A stretch of 55,066 bases of DNA from Ruminococcus sp. UBA3665 (lineage in GTDB: Bacteria > Bacillota > Clostridia > Oscillospirales > Ruminococcaceae): positions 1 to 55,066 of the forward strand of contig DFJS01000061.1 in the NCBI GenBank assembly GCA_002373165.1. Reading direction: 5' to 3'. The position numbers and the translations under genes were made by a program. A model generated the notes under the pieces. It was not told the origin of the DNA and did not search any database. It saw only the letters and a program-made list of their open reading frames with translations. How positions within the stretch are numbered: the first letter of the stretch is position 1; every line of letters begins with the position of its first letter. This document shows positions 1 to 8,772 of the stretch, in pieces.

Positions 1-1203
1 ACAGACGGCGATCTGAATGTCGGCGTATCTTCCGCCGAAGAACTGAAAACACTCGTCGAAAAAGAACGTGATACAGGTGTACATCTGTCTGTTCTGGGGT
101 TTGGCTACGGCAATCTCAAGGACGAAAAATTAGAAACTCTGGCCGATAACGGCAACGGAAACTATTCTTATATTGACAGCGAACTGGAGGCTAAAAAAGT
201 TCTGGTGCAGGAAATGGGCGGAACGCTCTACACTGTTGCAAAAGATGTCAAATTACAGCTGGAATTCGATCCGGAGACTGTGCAGAGCTATCGTCTGATC
301 GGCTATGAAAACAGAGTGCTCGCCAATGAGGATTTCAGTAACGACAAAGTCGATGCCGGAGAAATCGGCGCAGGACATTCCGTTACGGCTCTGTATGAAA
401 TCATTCCCGGCTCTTCCGAAGCTGATCATCTGATGAAACTCGCCATGAGATACAAAGCTCCCGACGGCGACCAGAGTCTGTATAAAGAATTTGATATCCT
501 GAAATCCGGAAGCTGGTCTGAGCAGATGCAGAAAAATGAAGCCTTTGCTGCCGCTGTGACAGAATTCGGAATGCTGCTCCGGAACAGTCAGTACGCCGGC
601 ACTTCAAGCTGGGTACAGATTCACGGACTGCTGGAACAGACAGAGCTTCAGGACGAATACAGAAACGAATTCGTTCAGCTTGTCGATATGGCATTTGAAA
701 ACGGCCTGCTCCCGGAATTTGTCAACGAAGGGGATGTGCCTGTTCCGGAAACAGTTCCGCCGCAGGAAGAAACAAATCCGGAATTTCAGGCAGAAACTTT
801 CAATGAAAATCCGGTGCAGTCAGACTATGATTTTACTATGACAGCTTATTATCAGGGCAGTCAGATTGAAATTCCCGACCCGGCAAGCTTTGTTGCACTG
901 ACAGAAATGTATCTGGATTCCGGCACGGCTCTGAACGAGCATCCGGACGGCCTGATTGAATCAGAAGCACAGCAGTCCGGTATTTATGCAGATATTTCCT
1001 ATCTGGATTTCTATGAAAAAGACGGAAAAATTCTGACATTCTCTGATTCCGGCGATACGTTCAAAAGCTACGGCCTGACAATCGTCATCACAGACCAGAA
1101 AGAATGGCTGATTATCAACAATGACGGCTACAGAAATGTTTATCTTCTGCCGAAAGTCATCAAAGACGAACTCAATCTCCGCCTGATGACACTGGAAAAT
1201 TAA
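1..1203 (+). CDS. vWA-domain protein with DUF3520-like region, 5' end outside the window
   Basis: The reading frame is open from base 1 and ends at TAA 1201-1203, so the N-terminus is missing. The first ~70 visible residues are the end of a von Willebrand A fold (TDGDLNVG, then LSVLGFGYGNLKDEKLETLAD). The following stretch RLIGYENRVLANEDF...DAGEIGAGHSVTALYE matches the DUF3520/YfbK type of vWA protein, in which vWA is fused to a beta-rich region. The C-terminal ~200 residues begin with a Pro/Glu-rich linker (about residues 240-270) and form an unrecognised domain. vWA proteins of this type act in protein-protein interaction, often in the envelope. The gene converges on the leftward envelope/GTPase operon and shares a terminator with it. 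Whether the two work together is inference. Confidence 0.85.
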   Translation, partial: TDGDLNVGVSSAEELKTLVEKERDTGVHLSVLGFGYGNLKDEKLETLADNGNGNYSYIDSELEAKKVLVQEMGGTLYTVAKDVKLQLEFDPETVQSYRLIGYENRVLANEDFSNDKVDAGEIGAGHSVTALYEIIPGSSEADHLMKLAMRYKAPDGDQSLYKEFDILKSGSWSEQMQKNEAFAAAVTEFGMLLRNSQYAGTSSWVQIHGLLEQTELQDEYRNEFVQLVDMAFENGLLPEFVNEGDVPVPETVPPQEETNPEFQAETFNENPVQSDYDFTMTAYYQGSQIEIPDPASFVALTEMYLDSGTALNEHPDGLIESEAQQSGIYADISYLDFYEKDGKILTFSDSGDTFKSYGLTIVITDQKEWLIINNDGYRNVYLLPKVIKDELNLRLMTLEN

Positions 1204-1208
1204 GCTAT

Positions 1209-1247
1209 GCAAAAAGCCGCGGGAATTTTTATTCCTGCGGCTTTTGC
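1209..1247. terminator. Bidirectional terminator between converging genes
   Basis: Stem GCCGC-G-GGAAT / ATTCC-T-GCGGC flanked by A-run and T-run, four-base loop. It lies right after the vWA stop, and the stop codon of the leftward lipoprotein gene (1229-1231) sits at its loop. Confidence 0.7.
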
Positions 1248-2173
1248 ATCAGATACGTGTGATGCTCCAGACGGGCAATTTTTCCGTCCATATCGCTGAT
1301 ATAATCCCGGACAAAGCCGGATTCGCAAAGATCATATCCCTGATATGCGCCGGAAGATTCTTCCGAAGGTGCTATATCCAGAACTTCCTGCAAAAGCGGC
1401 AGCTTTTCGTCCAGATATCCTTCTCCGGCAAGGCTTGCCTCTGCCAGAAAACAGGATGCCAGCTCGTTTCCGCCGTACAGCAGATAATCCACAGAGGCCT
1501 GATAACAGATGCCTTCCTGACTGATATAGAAATAATAGGCATAGCATTCGATATCTTCATGAAATTCAATCAGATAGATATAATACATATCATTTTCCCT
1601 GCCGGCCTGAATCGTGCCGGCTTCCGGATGAAACTGCTGTACTTTATTTTTTAAAAATAGTTCTGCCGTGCCGGAATAGGTCAGTTCCGGCGACTGCCAG
1701 TTCTGTTCCAGAATCTGGTTGGATTTCTGTTCTTTTTCAACACGGGAGATATGCTCTGTATAGCTGTCATATTCCGTCAGCGGGTCGCCGTCGCCCTCGA
1801 TCGTATGGCGCAGGAGCAGAATCGGATTCATTGCGATTTCTTCCCTGTGCTGGTACAGTACCGCGGCCATGGGAGAATAATTCTGCAATGGCGTAAGCGA
1901 ATCCTGAAATACATACTGAATCGGGTTCATATAACTGCTTTCGCCGACAATATGATACATAGTCTGTTCATAAGCATCATAGCGTTCCTGAAATGCTGTA
2001 TCCAGCTGTTCCAGCTGTTCGGCAGAAAGGCCTTCACTGCCGGAAACGCGCTGCGCAACCGGCAGATATTGATAATATAATTCTGCTTTTTTCTGTTCTG
2101 TCTGCGGAACTGTCCGGCTGCACCCGGTCAGAAGCAGACACAGCAGGACAGCCGTCTTTTTTTTAGCATTCAT
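1229..2173 (-). CDS. Hypothetical lipoprotein, last gene of the envelope/GTPase operon
   Basis: 314 residues. The N-terminus MNAKKKTAVLLCLLLTGC is a signal peptide with a lipobox (LTGC), so the protein should be anchored on the outer face of the membrane through Cys18. The mature part is rich in Tyr, Gln and Glu, has no domain I recognise, and contains no repeats. Its start overlaps the end of the upstream gene by 11 bases, which suggests translational coupling, and it is the last of eleven same-strand genes. It could be a sensor or a structural lipoprotein of the system; no catalytic motif is visible. Confidence 0.8.
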   Translation of the reverse strand: MNAKKKTAVLLCLLLTGCSRTVPQTEQKKAELYYQYLPVAQRVSGSEGLSAEQLEQLDTAFQERYDAYEQTMYHIVGESSYMNPIQYVFQDSLTPLQNYSPMAAVLYQHREEIAMNPILLLRHTIEGDGDPLTEYDSYTEHISRVEKEQKSNQILEQNWQSPELTYSGTAELFLKNKVQQFHPEAGTIQAGRENDMYYIYLIEFHEDIECYAYYFYISQEGICYQASVDYLLYGGNELASCFLAEASLAGEGYLDEKLPLLQEVLDIAPSEESSGAYQGYDLCESGFVRDYISDMDGKIARLEHHTYLMQKPQE

Positions 2174-3680
2174 AGAGCATCACCGTCACAAGCCGGATAC
2201 AGCTGACCAGCATCAGCAGAAACGACAAAGCCGAAACGCCCAGCACAGTCTTTTCTGTTTTTCCTAATTTTCCTTTCTGGAACAGCGTATTCAGGCGATA
2301 TTTTTCGCTTAATTTTTCGGCAAACAGCAGACTGCGGCTGAATTCCGGCAGACTGCGGATTCTTTCCGGCATTCTGTGATAAAAGGCATCCTGCTTCATG
2401 CGTTCGGCGGATTCTGCGGAACCGTAAAAATTTTCCAGTTCTTCCGGCGTAACCAGTCCGCTCCAGAACAGACACGCCGGAAGCAGATTCTTTTCCGGAT
2501 TTTTCAGTTTCTTTCCGGGATGTTCTTTCTGATTCAGAAACTGCAATAAATCCGCGATATTTTTATTCTCTGCATTTTCCCGGAACAGCTTTTCCAGAAT
2601 CGGAACAGGAATTTCCTGCTCCAGAATATACGCATAGATTTTATCCAGCACTTCGCAGGGAAGCTCTTCTGTGACAAAATGACAGCCCTGATTTTCCCGG
2701 ACTGCCTGCACAAAGGCCGGATATGTCAGGACAGCAGATTCTTTCTGCGAAAGCGGACGTTCTGTCCGCGAAGCATATTCCTGTTCCCATGTTTGCAGAA
2801 CAGGCAGCAGCAGTTCGGCCGGAAGTCCGTAACAGGCCAGCAGATGCAGAAACTGTTTTAATTCTTCGGCATGATGAATGCCGTATACGGAAATATACCA
2901 GACAATCACGTTCCGGACAAATTCTTTCTCAATGCCAAGGCAGAGCACAATGCCGGAATCCAGTTTTGCGGCGGCTTCTGCAATAAAATCCTGATCGACA
3001 GAAAGAAGCAGATACTGCACAGCTGTTTCCAGCAGAGAAAGATCGAAATATTTATCATAATTTTTCCGGAAATCAGAAGACAGATCTGTATTCAGCAGTG
3101 CGATGAACGCCAGCATACTGACTGCCGGAACGCCTTCCCGGAAGCATAATGCCCGGAACAGGCGGTTTTCTTCCCGGAATACGGGCAGTTTCCGGATAAA
3201 GCGAAATGTTTCTGTATTCCGGCGGATATTTTCATGACTGGTATGAAAAAATTTTGCCTGCTGTGCGGCATTGCAGTCCACCAGCAGAGCCGCTGTCAGC
3301 TTTTCCGGAAGATGCCGGGCAAATCCCTGCAATAAGCCGGGAATCTGTTCTTCTGAAACTTCCACGCGCCGGAACGGCGGACAATCTGTCAGAAAATTCT
3401 CGATTACCTGCGGCCATGCCTTATTGGACGTATCTGCTGAAAAAATCCCGTCTTCACTGCGAAAATCATCCACTGTATACACAAAGAACGGTCTTTCGCC
3501 GGAATCGGGCTTTTCTGCCTTCTGCACCCGGAGCACGTTTCCGTGATGGAACAGATAATAACAATGCGAAACGCTTTCGCACTGCATCAGCAGCGGCGTA
3601 ATTTCCGAAAAGCTTTCCGGCGCGGATTTTTCCCATGCATAGCCGTCCTGCGCCTGGAATACCGTATACTGATAGATCAT
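2163..3680 (-). CDS. GTPase-associated protein (GAP1-like), C-terminal membrane anchor
   Basis: 505 residues from ATG 3680, chosen because it forms an ATGA overlap with the GTPase gene stop. A longer upstream reading frame exists but would lie inside the GTPase gene. The N-terminus (MIYQYTVFQAQDGYAW) and overall plan, a ~110-residue N-terminal beta domain followed by a long helical region, resemble the GTPase-associated protein 1 (GAP1) families described beside bacterial TRAFAC GTPases. This resemblance is from memory and is supported mainly by the neighbour. There is no signal peptide. One hydrophobic helix near residues 480-500 suggests a tail-anchored protein with its bulk in the cytoplasm. 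Confidence 0.55.
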   Translation of the reverse strand: MIYQYTVFQAQDGYAWEKSAPESFSEITPLLMQCESVSHCYYLFHHGNVLRVQKAEKPDSGERPFFVYTVDDFRSEDGIFSADTSNKAWPQVIENFLTDCPPFRRVEVSEEQIPGLLQGFARHLPEKLTAALLVDCNAAQQAKFFHTSHENIRRNTETFRFIRKLPVFREENRLFRALCFREGVPAVSMLAFIALLNTDLSSDFRKNYDKYFDLSLLETAVQYLLLSVDQDFIAEAAAKLDSGIVLCLGIEKEFVRNVIVWYISVYGIHHAEELKQFLHLLACYGLPAELLLPVLQTWEQEYASRTERPLSQKESAVLTYPAFVQAVRENQGCHFVTEELPCEVLDKIYAYILEQEIPVPILEKLFRENAENKNIADLLQFLNQKEHPGKKLKNPEKNLLPACLFWSGLVTPEELENFYGSAESAERMKQDAFYHRMPERIRSLPEFSRSLLFAEKLSEKYRLNTLFQKGKLGKTEKTVLGVSALSFLLMLVSCIRLVTVMLYEC

Positions 3681-5005
3681 GATTTCGCCTCCGATGCATA
3701 TTGAATAATCCTGTGAAGCAGGCTGTCCACATGCCGGGGCTGATACAGATCGGCATTGATTTTTCCGTTTTCGGCAGGCGTACCCAGCGGCGCAATGCAC
3801 ATGATATCCACTTTGCGGCCGGAAATCTGATTGCAGTAAGCGATAATATCCTGAATAATTCTATAAATTGTCCTGTAGATCTGGGTTTCATTCCTGTGCA
3901 TTTTTCTGTTCAGTTCCTGGCAGAGCGCATGAATGATTTCTTCTGTATTATCCATAAAATGATAATTTCTGATAACGCGCAGCTTGGCCGGGTCATAGCG
4001 TTCGGCACTGCCGCCCGGCGGATACAGCATAATATTATCTGCCGAATCGGGATATAAATCGCATTTGGTAAAGCAAAGAATAATCGGCTTTGTTTCGTTC
4101 CGGGTGCGGCAGTGCCGCTCCAGATCGGCAAGATATTTCCGGAGGCGTTTCAGGCTTTCGGAATTTTCCTGTTCTGTTTCATAGACAGAAGCAATATCCA
4201 GCAGGACGACAAGCATATCTGACCAAACGGCGCGGTCAATGCGGATTTCTTTGGTTTCCTCGCCGCGCGTATCAATCAGATTGATATCCTGATTCTGATC
4301 TGTCCGGAACGTGATAGGCGGCTGAGGAGAAAGCGTTGTTTCGGGCACACGGCCTTCGTTGAGGGCTTCTTCGGCCTGTGTAAAATGATTTTCGATAAAC
4401 GGCTCTTCTGTCATGAGTTTCAGGTGAACTCTGTTTTCGGGCTTGCGCATGGCAAGCAGCAGATTTGTCTTGCCGGCCTTGCTTCCGGCAATGAGTGAAA
4501 CAGTAAAATGATTTTCTTTTGTTTCGTCAACAGATTCCCAGAAAGTTTCTGTTCCGACAGTTGTCCGGACGACGTTCCGGGAAGAGAGAATCAGGTGACA
4601 GCTGTCGCATACCAGTTCAGTTGCGGCCATTGGCCGGAAGGGCTGATAGATAAACAAAGCTTTTCCGTCGATGGTAGCAGCATTTTCCAGTTCGGCGGTA
4701 CTGTCAGGATATTCTTCCATCAGTTTTTCCACAGAGCGGACGATAATTTTCAGCCCGCTTTTCAGCCGGAGTGTTTTTTCCCCGGCATCGCAGCTGAGAC
4801 GCTGTGTCTCTTCTTCGGGCAGTGCAATGCCGTAATAATTCAGTTTGGCTTTCATAATACTATCCTGTTTCTGACTGTCCAGGCCGATGAGATCCGGCGA
4901 GCATTCAAACTGATTGGCATGAAGCGATTCCAGATTTTCCGGTATCAGAAATCTGGGACTGGCAACATCTTTCAGGCAGTGAATGCAGACGCATTTATTC
5001 AGCAT
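3677..5005 (-). CDS. Zinc-ribbon TRAFAC-type GTPase
   Basis: 442 residues. A split zinc ribbon (Cys5, Cys7, Cys10, then Cys133 and Cys136) precedes a P-loop GTPase domain: Walker A G174-SKAGKT180, G3 motif D245-TRG248, and a G4-like T313-KCD316 in the place of NKxD. The family binds and hydrolyses GTP as a switch. The arrangement fits the bacterial GTPases found with GAP1 and vWA proteins in proposed conflict or envelope systems, and both kinds of neighbour are present here. A good Shine-Dalgarno (AAAGGATG) precedes ATG 5005. No transmembrane segment is visible, so it is probably cytoplasmic and tethered by neighbouring membrane proteins. Confidence 0.8.
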   Translation of the reverse strand: MLNKCVCIHCLKDVASPRFLIPENLESLHANQFECSPDLIGLDSQKQDSIMKAKLNYYGIALPEEETQRLSCDAGEKTLRLKSGLKIIVRSVEKLMEEYPDSTAELENAATIDGKALFIYQPFRPMAATELVCDSCHLILSSRNVVRTTVGTETFWESVDETKENHFTVSLIAGSKAGKTNLLLAMRKPENRVHLKLMTEEPFIENHFTQAEEALNEGRVPETTLSPQPPITFRTDQNQDINLIDTRGEETKEIRIDRAVWSDMLVVLLDIASVYETEQENSESLKRLRKYLADLERHCRTRNETKPIILCFTKCDLYPDSADNIMLYPPGGSAERYDPAKLRVIRNYHFMDNTEEIIHALCQELNRKMHRNETQIYRTIYRIIQDIIAYCNQISGRKVDIMCIAPLGTPAENGKINADLYQPRHVDSLLHRIIQYASEAKS

Positions 5006-5028
5006 AAAAAATTCATCCTTTCCGGCAG

Positions 5029-6117
5029 TTATTTCAATTTCAGATCCAGCTTGATTCTGACCAGCACTTCTTTCTGATTCCAGTCAGAATCCACATGATT
5101 GAACTGATGATAGAAACTAAGCGTATCCTGATAATGGCAGGTATATTTTTCATTTTTATCGGCAAAATCTTTCCGGAGCAGTTCGGCAGTCTGTCTTGTC
5201 TGTCCGGAGAATTCAGACCGGAGCAGTTTGGAAGTTCTCTCGCCGTAAGTCTTGAAAGAAATCTGGATTCTGTCCGGCAGGAATTTCAGAATCAGGCCGT
5301 CATCCTGTAAATTTCCCTCATGAGGCACTCCGAAAATATTCCGGGAAAGGGTCTGAATTTCGTCGGAAATATTTTTTTCTGTGAACAGCGGTTTCCAGTC
5401 CGAAACGCGGAAAATCTGCCGATAACAGATAATTTTATTTTTCCGCAGCAGTCTGCACCAGAAATTGGGATAGCTTTCTTTCCGGCGGAAAGCATTTTTA
5501 TTGGCAAGATAATATTGCAGAATTTTCTGTCCGGAATCGGGATCTTCGGCAGTAATTTTAATCACAAGTTCGGCACGCCGATTCAGGACGGCTTCGGAAG
5601 AACCGGAGCCGGGAAAATAAGTTTCTTCCAGCGTTTTTTTGGCAGAAGCCGGCGGCCGTCTGACGGGCGGTTTCTGAGAAGGCGGTTCTTCGGGCGGCGG
5701 AGCAGCCGCTGTTTTTCTCCGCAGAGGCGGCACGGAAGCGGCCGGACTGCTTTTCGGCAGATCGGAAATTTTTTTAGTCTGCTCTTCTTTGACAAGACCT
5801 GTCCGGACAAGATATTCCACGCTTTTGTTGAAATCTTCGACAGCATCGCGGATCTGATGCATTTCTGTGCGCAGAGTCTTGAAATCCTGTGTTTTAGTGT
5901 ACTGATGCAGGGCATTGACAAATTTCTTGATTTCCGGGAGCAAATCAGAATCATAACAATATTTTGCTCTTTGTTCTTCAATGCTTTTCATGCGTTCGCA
6001 GCTCCGGCGGAGTGCAGTTTCGGCAGGCTGTACAATCCGGTAGGCATCCACCTCGTCATGGCGGCGGAATCCGGCAACAGCAGTTTCGATTATTTTCAGA
6101 TCTTCATTGATATTCAT
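5029..6117 (-). CDS. Hypothetical protein, helical N-terminus, Pro-rich linker, C-terminal domain
   Basis: 362 residues, family not recognised. Three parts can be seen: a charged alpha-helical N-terminal region (residues 1-115); a Pro/Ala/Lys linker (about 120-165, with runs such as APPPEEPPSQKPPVRRPP); and a C-terminal mixed alpha/beta domain ending in alternating hydrophobic residues (VLVRIKLDLKLK). It has no signal peptide or membrane segment. The start overlaps the previous gene by ATGA (6114-6117), and an AAAGGATG site precedes it. The flexible linker and its position between a membrane protein and the GTPase suggest an adaptor; that is inference. Confidence 0.75.
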   Translation of the reverse strand: MNINEDLKIIETAVAGFRRHDEVDAYRIVQPAETALRRSCERMKSIEEQRAKYCYDSDLLPEIKKFVNALHQYTKTQDFKTLRTEMHQIRDAVEDFNKSVEYLVRTGLVKEEQTKKISDLPKSSPAASVPPLRRKTAAAPPPEEPPSQKPPVRRPPASAKKTLEETYFPGSGSSEAVLNRRAELVIKITAEDPDSGQKILQYYLANKNAFRRKESYPNFWCRLLRKNKIICYRQIFRVSDWKPLFTEKNISDEIQTLSRNIFGVPHEGNLQDDGLILKFLPDRIQISFKTYGERTSKLLRSEFSGQTRQTAELLRKDFADKNEKYTCHYQDTLSFYHQFNHVDSDWNQKEVLVRIKLDLKLK

Positions 6118-7448
6118 GAAGTATTCTCATCCTTTCTGACGGCCTGGTTGATTGTTTCCGCACAGAGTCTGACGGCATCAATGCGGTTTTGCAGATTCTG
6201 ACTGCCCGGCGAAAAGTCAGAAATCCAGTTCCGGGAATCTTCCTGCAATGCTTCCATATGCCAGAGATAACCGCCGGATTCGGCCTCCTGCCGGAGCAGC
6301 TCGCAGACCTGCCGGAACTGTTCCGGATAGGGAGAATCTTCAGGAAGATACATTCTGTAGGCATTCCGGGCGATTCTGTAATGACCGGAAAGCTGTTTCA
6401 GCATCCAGTGTTCTGTGCCTGTGATGCATTCATACAGCAGACGGACGGCATTGTCATAAGCGGCGGCGACAGCGGCATAATCCCGGAAATCTGCTCTGTA
6501 AGCGGCATATTTTTTCTGATTCTGTGATAATTCTGTCAGAATTCTGCCGGACGGGATTTGTTCCAGCAGTGCAACAGCCTGCCGGAATTTTTTCTGTATT
6601 TCTTCCGGGAAGGGTTCAATTTCCAGTTCGGCGATGCTGTTCTGTTTCAGAATTTCCTGATGATACTGTATCAGATCGCCGGCCATATTCTGCATACGCC
6701 GGGAGAGCGTTTCCAGCGGCGCATAAAATTCCGAAAGCAGATAATCACTGTCACTGGAAAAAGAAGTATTTCTGAAATATCTGCCTGTTTCTCCGGCATT
6801 CAGATACTGTTCTGCCAGTGCAAAGCCGTTCTGCATCAGTTCCGGGCAGTACTGATGCAGCAGCACAGCGGAATACGTCAGGGGTTTTTTAAAATTTTCA
6901 TACAGATTCTGTACAAAATCCTGTTCGCCGTGCTGTATCCGGAATCCGCTGCATTTCTGATTCAGTTCACGGAATTCCTGTTCCAGAGCCGCACAGCGGC
7001 GCAGGTTCCGGAAGACAGCAGTTATTTTACCAGGTTCCAGCGTCTGGGCATCGTTCCGGAGCAGTTCCACTCCGGAAGAAAAATAAGTTGTCTGTGCCAT
7101 TTGTTCCTGCTGTTCCGGATACGTCCGGCGAAAGTATTCCCCGGCATTCAGACAGGTATTCTGTACTTTTCTGAGATAATTCAGATAATTTTTGCTGAGA
7201 AAGTGCACAGCTGTCACATTGGCAATGCACAGCAGTACGGGAACGCCCAGATAAATCCAGAGTATAGAAAGCAGATATCTGCCGGAAGCTTCCAGAAATT
7301 TCCTGTTCAGGAACAGGCCGTCATCCTGAATGATCACAGGATATTTCACAAAACAAAGATACAGCACAAAGCCCATTATCAGCACAAGATGCAAAATCAG
7401 CACCAGCAGTGCGGCTTTAATCCCCTTCGGGAACTGTTTCTGATTCAA
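6114..7448 (-). CDS. Hypothetical membrane protein with long helical cytoplasmic region, TTG start
   Basis: About 444 residues from TTG 7448. I chose this start because a perfect AAGGAGG lies 8 bases upstream, inside the end of the preceding gene, whereas upstream ATGs in the same frame lack a site and overlap that gene more. There are two transmembrane helices near residues 12-34 and 56-82. The remaining ~360 residues are predicted helical, rich in Gln, Leu and Arg and without catalytic motifs, like a coiled scaffold. It overlaps the PBP-like gene by 32 bases and the next gene by ATGA, so it is tightly embedded in the operon. No family recognised. Confidence 0.75.
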   Translation of the reverse strand: MNQKQFPKGIKAALLVLILHLVLIMGFVLYLCFVKYPVIIQDDGLFLNRKFLEASGRYLLSILWIYLGVPVLLCIANVTAVHFLSKNYLNYLRKVQNTCLNAGEYFRRTYPEQQEQMAQTTYFSSGVELLRNDAQTLEPGKITAVFRNLRRCAALEQEFRELNQKCSGFRIQHGEQDFVQNLYENFKKPLTYSAVLLHQYCPELMQNGFALAEQYLNAGETGRYFRNTSFSSDSDYLLSEFYAPLETLSRRMQNMAGDLIQYHQEILKQNSIAELEIEPFPEEIQKKFRQAVALLEQIPSGRILTELSQNQKKYAAYRADFRDYAAVAAAYDNAVRLLYECITGTEHWMLKQLSGHYRIARNAYRMYLPEDSPYPEQFRQVCELLRQEAESGGYLWHMEALQEDSRNWISDFSPGSQNLQNRIDAVRLCAETINQAVRKDENTS

Positions 7449-8772
7449 GCGGCATTCCTCCTTCCGGCTGACTGGATGCATCGAGAAAATACACCAGACT
7501 GTCAACAAACTGTAGAATTTTTTCATCCCGGCTGTAAAGCGTGAAGGCTTTCTGAATTTTCTTATCTGCGGAACGGATTACGCCTGTGGCATATTTGAAA
7601 TCCGTATAGCGGCCGGACTGATATTTCAGCACAGAAATCTGATAATTTTTAAAATTCTGCGATTTATGATTTTCATATTCAGATTTCAGGGATTTCAGCA
7701 CAGAAAGCGATTTGCCGTCCTGCACGGGATATTCCGGCAGAACTGCCTGTTCTTTGCCCTGACTGTCCTTCACGCAGAGAAGCAGTGACGGCACACGGGC
7801 TTCTGCGGAAAAGATTCTCTGCGTGATGCTGTTCATATGCAGAGGACTGATTTCAGAACTGTCCGATGCTTTCATATTATCCGGCTGTTCCAGAATCAGA
7901 TCAAAATCTGTTGTAAAGCAATATTTCAGGATTTTTGTAATTTCTCCGGATTCCGGGTCAGTCTGCTGTGATTCTGCGCTTCTGCGCTGATAATCGAAAA
8001 ATTGTTTTGTCTGTTCCTGTTCATCCGGTGAAAGTGCGGAGAGCTTTTCCAGAAGAAAATCTGAATTCAAAGAAGCTTCCAGCTGTGTCAGACAGCTTTT
8101 TTCACTCTCGGCACTGGTAATGCTGGTAGCTGTCATGACTTCAATCTGACCTGTAGGCAGATCCTGTATAATACAGCCGCCTTTGATCTGATTAATGGCC
8201 AGCAGATCATAAATCTGCATTTCCAGCTCTGTATCCAGAGAAAGCTGAATATCATAGCCTTCCGGAAATGCCGGGAGTGCATCGGCCAGCGAATCGGGAT
8301 TCACATTCGGAACCGTGCGCATCAGGGCAGAAATGCCTTCTGTGCCGGGGATATCGCCATACAGATATTTGCAGACGCGGTTTCTGCCCTGTTCATAGAA
8401 CGTCTGACTGAAAACCGGCTGTGTCTGCATGGAATAGATTACATTGCCGTCCCTGTCCAGCAGACGGCCTTTCGGCGCATAAAAATTATAATCCGTATAG
8501 CGGATATTATAACTCGCAAATTCTTTCAGCAGATTCTGCCGGGTATTTGCCGTGAGATCATAGCCACTGAACCGGAGCGCAAAACTGCTTTTTGACTGTT
8601 CCTGTTCGGGAGCTTCCTCATTCCGGAAAGACGAAAACAGCGAATATACTGCATCATAAAACAGTGTACTGTTCAGAATAAACAGCATGACAGCAGTCAG
8701 GAACAGCATGAATAATTTATTTTTCGACCGGGAAAACCGGATTTCTGATTCCTGTTTTTTATGCGGCATCAT
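7417..8772 (-). CDS. Class B PBP-like membrane protein lacking the transpeptidase motifs
   Basis: 451 residues: one N-terminal transmembrane helix (about 20-45), then K101-GRLLDRDG109, typical of class B penicillin-binding proteins where the extracellular part begins. DIQLSLDTELEMQIYDLL (174-191) and GGCIIQDLPTGQIEVMTA (198-215) follow, matching the block just before a PBP active site. After it no SxxK, SxN or KTG motif can be found, and the C-terminal ~230 residues look unrelated. It therefore cannot be a working transpeptidase. It overlaps the FtsW-like gene by 14 bases, as catalytic FtsW-PBP pairs often do, which suggests a retained partner role without catalysis. Confidence 0.75.
   Translation of the reverse strand: MMPHKKQESEIRFSRSKNKLFMLFLTAVMLFILNSTLFYDAVYSLFSSFRNEEAPEQEQSKSSFALRFSGYDLTANTRQNLLKEFASYNIRYTDYNFYAPKGRLLDRDGNVIYSMQTQPVFSQTFYEQGRNRVCKYLYGDIPGTEGISALMRTVPNVNPDSLADALPAFPEGYDIQLSLDTELEMQIYDLLAINQIKGGCIIQDLPTGQIEVMTATSITSAESEKSCLTQLEASLNSDFLLEKLSALSPDEQEQTKQFFDYQRRSAESQQTDPESGEITKILKYCFTTDFDLILEQPDNMKASDSSEISPLHMNSITQRIFSAEARVPSLLLCVKDSQGKEQAVLPEYPVQDGKSLSVLKSLKSEYENHKSQNFKNYQISVLKYQSGRYTDFKYATGVIRSADKKIQKAFTLYSRDEKILQFVDSLVYFLDASSQPEGGMPLESETVPEGD

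Noticed and set aside
3681..3800. A 40-residue N-terminal extension of the GAP1-like protein
   Set aside because: It would lie inside the GTPase gene and has no ribosome site; ATG 3680 gives an ATGA overlap and a sensible N-terminus.
7449..7526. Earlier ATG starts for the membrane protein at 6114-7448
   Set aside because: They overlap the PBP-like gene by up to 110 bases without ribosome sites, whereas TTG 7448 has AAGGAGG at ideal distance.
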